DNA of 64,000 bases from Paenibacillus pedocola. GTDB taxonomy: Bacteria > Bacillota > Bacilli > Paenibacillales > Paenibacillaceae. Each line of letters begins with the position of its first letter. Positions within the stretch are counted from its first letter, which is position 1. Made by a program: the position numbers and the translations under genes. The stretch spans positions 4,278,001 to 4,342,000 of the forward strand of contig NZ_CP134223.1 of assembly GCF_031599675.1 (NCBI RefSeq). Direction: 5' to 3'. Below the pieces are notes generated by a model. It ran no database searches. It had not been told where the DNA came from and saw only the letters and a list, made by a program, of their open reading frames with translations. Of the stretch, positions 61,038 to 64,000 are shown piece after piece.

Positions 61038-62165
61038 TTAGGCTTTAGCACTTTCTTTTACGATGGCTACAACCAGTTCAGCAGTTTTGACGATATCCTC
61101 AGCTTTGATCCGTTCCTTGGTCGTATGAATATGCTCATAGCCAATTGCCAGATTCACCGTCGGAACCTTCAGTCCGTTGAATACGTTAGCGTCGCTTCCG
61201 CCGCCCGAAGGGAACAGGCGGGTCTTCAACCCCAGTGAATTAATAGCCCGGTCGGCAAGCTGAACTACAGGATCATGTTCATTGAAGCTGAACGCGGGAT
61301 AGATAATCTCACTGCGGAACTCGCACTCTGCACCATATTCCCGCACTGTAGTTTCCAGCGCTTCACGCATGGAAGCGATCTGCAGCTCGACCTTCTCCTG
61401 TACAATACTGCGCGCTTCTGCGTCCAGCTGTACATGGTCGCAGACGACATTCGTCGGACCGCCGCCTGCGAACTTACCGATGTTAGCGGTTGTTTCTTTA
61501 TCGATGCGTCCCAGCTTCATCGCTGAAATAGCCTTGCTGGCAACCTGGATGGCGCTGATACCGTCCTCTGGATTAACACCTGCATGCGCTGATTTCCCGA
61601 AAATCTGCATCGTAATTCTCGCCTGTGCCGGCGCGGCTACAGCAATCCCGCCAACCTCACCGTTGGAATCAAGGGCGAAGCCCATATCCGCATCCAGATG
61701 GCTCGGGTCCATCGCCCGTGCGCCAAGCAGTCCGGATTCTTCACCCGCTGTAATCACGAACTGTATCTGCCCGTGCGGAATCTTCTGCTCTTGAATGACG
61801 CGGATCGCTTCGAACAGGGCAGCAAGTCCCGCTTTGTCATCGGAGCCGAGGATTGTAGTGCCGTCGCTGGTAATCCAGCCGTTTTCCCCGAGGATCGGTT
61901 TGATATTTTGTCCCGGAACCACGGTATCCATATGACAGGTGAACAGCAGCTTAGGTGCTGCCGCACCGCTGACGGCTGCCCAGGTTACGAACAGATTGCC
62001 CGCTCCATGTCCGGTACGCTCCTGGGAGTTATCCTCGATGGCTGTTAGACCCAGAGCACTGAATTTTCCTTTTAGCACATCGGCTATCTGCCGTTCATTT
62101 CCGGTTTCGCTGTCCACACGGACAAGCTCCATGAACTCCTGAATCAATCGGTCTTGTACTATCAC
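61038..62165 (-). CDS. M20-family peptidase (tripeptidase T-like)
   Basis: 375 residues. The two-zinc site is complete: FTCHMDTVVPGQNIKPILGE (His and Asp), GSDDKAGLAA, TAGEESGLLGARAMD (catalytic Glu-Glu) and ALDSNGEVGG, ending with a His in IGYEHIHTTKERIK. A dimerisation domain lies in the middle (KSAHAGVNPEDGISAIQVAS). Similar to YqjE/PepT2 proteins, which clip short peptides in the cytoplasm. Monocistronic, divergent from the Prli42-like gene. Confidence 0.92.
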   Translation of the reverse strand: MIVQDRLIQEFMELVRVDSETGNERQIADVLKGKFSALGLTAIEDNSQERTGHGAGNLFVTWAAVSGAAAPKLLFTCHMDTVVPGQNIKPILGENGWITSDGTTILGSDDKAGLAALFEAIRVIQEQKIPHGQIQFVITAGEESGLLGARAMDPSHLDADMGFALDSNGEVGGIAVAAPAQARITMQIFGKSAHAGVNPEDGISAIQVASKAISAMKLGRIDKETTANIGKFAGGGPTNVVCDHVQLDAEARSIVQEKVELQIASMREALETTVREYGAECEFRSEIIYPAFSFNEHDPVVQLADRAINSLGLKTRLFPSGGGSDANVFNGLKVPTVNLAIGYEHIHTTKERIKAEDIVKTAELVVAIVKESAKA

Positions 62166-62260
62166 TTAGGCTTCCCTCTCTTTCACAGATACGTTACAAT
62201 AGTGGTAATGCTTATTTTCATGTACGCTTTTAACTTAAACTAATCCCAAAGGAGTCACAC

Positions 62261-62362
62261 ATGAATCGTCAAAAATGGTTTCGTGTCGTCATTTATGTCA
62301 TGCTGATCGCCATGGTCGCCTCAACCGTGCTGCTGGTAATCGAGCCCTTTATGGCCGGTTAA
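62261..62362 (+). CDS. Prli42-like stressosome-associated mini-protein
   Basis: 33 residues: MNRQKWFRVVIYVMLIAMVA, then STVLLVIEPFMAG. A basic start followed by one membrane helix matches Prli42, the membrane anchor that ties the stressosome to the cell envelope in Listeria. AAAGGAG lies 8 bases before the ATG, and a hairpin follows the stop, which supports a real gene. Confidence 0.8.
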   Translation: MNRQKWFRVVIYVMLIAMVASTVLLVIEPFMAG

Positions 62363-62386
62363 CGGACAAGCCTTGACACATTAATA

Positions 62387-62412
62387 ACAGCGTCCGGTTT
62401 CCGGGCGCTGTT
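62387..62412 (+). terminator. Terminator of the Prli42-like gene
   Basis: ACAGCG-T-CCGG pairs with CCGG-G-CGCTGT around a 3-nt loop, followed by TTGG. The T-run is short. Confidence 0.65.
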
Positions 62413-62432
62413 TGGCCTGCCGCAGCTGCCGC

Positions 62433-63149
62433 TTAATCTGCCGGAACCGGGCTTTCCGCTCGAACCGCTTCATAAGGAAAATGGCGCAGAAAATAAGGAA
62501 TCAATGCCTCCGCCACCTGTTCCAGTTCAAAAGAACGGCCGCTGCATTCCTCCAGTGACGTGATTCCATAACTCGAAATGCCGCAAGGAATAATCCCCTG
62601 AAATCCGCGCCGTCCGATTCCCTCCGAGATATTGAAGGCAAACCCGTGGCTGGTGATAAAGCCTCTGCGTGATCTGCTTTTGTTGAACTTGACACCAATC
62701 GCACAGATTTTCTCATCCCCGACCCATACACCGGTATATTCCGGCTTGCGTGTCCCCTCTATTCCCTGGGCTGCCAAATAATCAATAATAACAGACTCCA
62801 GGCGGCGCAGATAACCGCGTAAATCCACCTTGCCCTCTTCCCCGAGCTTTAGCAGCGGATAGCCGACAAGCTGGCCCGGCCCATGATATGTAATGTCTCC
62901 TCCGCGGTCGATTTCAAACAAGGCAATACCTTGCTCCTCCAGCTGTTCCTTGCTTAAGAGCAGATGCTCCGGATGATTCTGTGAACCGATGGTGTAGGTA
63001 GGCGGATGCTGCAAAAGAATCAGCTGTTCATTAGCCTCTCCGGCATCGATCGCCAGTACGGATTTCTTTTGCAGCTCCCAGGCCGTTCCATACTCCATCA
63101 GGGGGTGATATGAAAGCTCCAGCTTACCAGGTTCCGGTTGATTCATCAC
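62433..63149 (-). CDS. lipB: Lipoyl(octanoyl) transferase LipB
   Basis: 238 residues. Signature motifs: IDRGGDITYHGPGQLVGYPL, KICAIGVKFNKSRSRRGFIT with SHGFAFNIS, and the catalytic Cys in GFQGIIPCGISSYGITSLEE. It moves octanoate from acyl carrier protein to the lipoyl domains of 2-oxoacid dehydrogenases, including the E2 protein encoded just upstream. Bacillus uses LipM instead, so a LipB-type enzyme next to E2 is notable for context. Confidence 0.95.
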   Translation of the reverse strand: MMNQPEPGKLELSYHPLMEYGTAWELQKKSVLAIDAGEANEQLILLQHPPTYTIGSQNHPEHLLLSKEQLEEQGIALFEIDRGGDITYHGPGQLVGYPLLKLGEEGKVDLRGYLRRLESVIIDYLAAQGIEGTRKPEYTGVWVGDEKICAIGVKFNKSRSRRGFITSHGFAFNISEGIGRRGFQGIIPCGISSYGITSLEECSGRSFELEQVAEALIPYFLRHFPYEAVRAESPVPAD

Positions 63150-63200
63150 TTCAGCTCCCCGCTTGGATTTCAGTCTTCCGAATTAGGATTCATATATAAA

Positions 63201-64000
63201 CTAATACAATTTGGTGTCGGGCGTATAGCTTTCCAGATTATCTTTTACACGTTGCAGGAAACGGCCGCAAATGACGCCGTCCAGAATCCGGTGATCCAGG
63301 GACAGACAGATATTGGCCATGGAGCGCACGGCAATCATGTCATTGATAACAACAGGCCTTTTGACAATGGATTCGAATGTCAGAATCGCCGCCTGCGGGT
63401 AGTTGATGATCGGATAGGACAGAATAGAACCGAAGGAACCGGTGTTGTTGACGGTAAAGGTACCGCCCTGCATATCATCCAGGCGCAGCTTACCCTCGCG
63501 GGTTTTCTGGGCCAGTTCATCGATCTCGCGGGCCAGTCCGGCTATATTCTTCTGGTCGGCCTTTTTGATAACCGGCGTCATGACGGAATCCTCTGTACCG
63601 ACAGCAAGCGCGATATTGATATCACGTTTGACGATGATTTTATCAACGGCCCAAACCGAGTTCATAATCGGGTAATCCTTGATCGCACTGACCACAGCCT
63701 TCATCATAAAGGCGAGATAAGTCAGATTGATCCCTTCCTTGCGTTTGAACTCATCCTTTATTTTGTTGCGCAGCACGACCAGATTGGTTACATCCACTTC
63801 AATCATCGTCCAGGCATGCGGAATTTCCGATACACTCTGGCGCATTCTTGTCGCGATTGTGTTGCGGATCGGTGTAACGTCGATCAGATACTCCGAGCTG
63901 CTGCCAAGTCCGCCTTCCACCTCAATCGTTGGAATACGCGGGGACTCGCTCAGGTGAAGACCGGAATGACGGACCGGCTCCAGCTTCTCCTGTACCTCCG
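63201..64000 (-). CDS. Dihydrolipoamide acyltransferase (E2), partial (5' end off window)
   Basis: The C-terminal about 266 residues of an E2 component; the reading frame is open to the window edge, so the lipoyl and subunit-binding domains lie outside. The catalytic acyltransferase domain starts VTPIRNTIATRMRQSVSEIP and has GGTFTVNNTGSFGSILSYPI and the active-site HRILDGV (His and Asp). Probably the branched-chain 2-oxoacid dehydrogenase E2 (bkdB-like), by analogy with the bkd locus of this part of the Bacillus map; pyruvate or 2-oxoglutarate forms are not excluded. Confidence 0.88.
   Translation of the reverse strand, partial: EVQEKLEPVRHSGLHLSESPRIPTIEVEGGLGSSSEYLIDVTPIRNTIATRMRQSVSEIPHAWTMIEVDVTNLVVLRNKIKDEFKRKEGINLTYLAFMMKAVVSAIKDYPIMNSVWAVDKIIVKRDINIALAVGTEDSVMTPVIKKADQKNIAGLAREIDELAQKTREGKLRLDDMQGGTFTVNNTGSFGSILSYPIINYPQAAILTFESIVKRPVVINDMIAVRSMANICLSLDHRILDGVICGRFLQRVKDNLESYTPDTKLY

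Overview
The window looks like a chromosomal segment of a Paenibacillus-type, endospore-forming Firmicute of moderate GC. The evidence is a gerKA-KC-KB germination operon, dacF-spoIIAA-spoIIAB-sigF, spoIIM next to an endonuclease Q gene and nudF, several YesM/YesN two-component pairs, an Lpl-type sugar ABC transporter, and many strong GGAGG-type ribosome binding sites with TTG or GTG starts. Nearly all core genes lie on the minus strand. No tRNA, rRNA or CRISPR array was seen.

Layout. 1-18.9 kb: a YesN/YesM pair cut by the left edge; a DMT transporter behind an FMN riboswitch and attenuator; a PstS-like protein; a carboxylesterase and an AI-2E exporter; a GNAT; a heparinase-like protein lacking its C-terminal half; a 2Fe-2S protein; the gerK operon; an iron-regulated ferredoxin/flavodoxin reductase; and small proteins. 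18.3-19.8 kb: a GNAT and an aldo-keto reductase on the plus strand. 19.8-28.2 kb: an accessory stretch with an IS5-family remnant between two broken genes, a toxin-linker remnant, several small proteins of the kind found beside polymorphic toxins, two visibly damaged genes, and an ECF sigma factor fused to a DUF1835-like domain. 28.3-35.4 kb: a complete lplB-lplC-lplA-yesM-yesN carbohydrate uptake and sensing operon with a cre site upstream.

35.5-44.6 kb: a second accessory island. Two orphan RHS C-terminal toxin tips begin with the same 77-bp RHS linker and are followed by small immunity candidates. Between them lie an IS110 transposase with a structured upstream region that could hold its bridge RNA, a serine recombinase, an XRE regulator and a winged-helix-like protein. 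A 29-nt element that could fold as a pseudoknot sits just past the terminator of one cassette in each accessory stretch.

44.8-57.2 kb: the conserved block sigF-spoIIAB-spoIIAA-dacF, an aminopeptidase and a serine hydrolase, then pdp-punA-punA-deoB-xerD-DUF4227-fur. It combines nucleoside salvage, chromosome dimer resolution and metal regulation with early forespore sigma control. 57-64 kb: intergenic repeats, spoIIM, endonuclease Q, nudF, a divergent small ORF in the position of mciZ, an M20 peptidase, a Prli42-like peptide, lipB, and the 3' part of a 2-oxoacid dehydrogenase E2 gene cut by the right edge.

Identifications rest on reading motifs and gene order only; no database search was possible.
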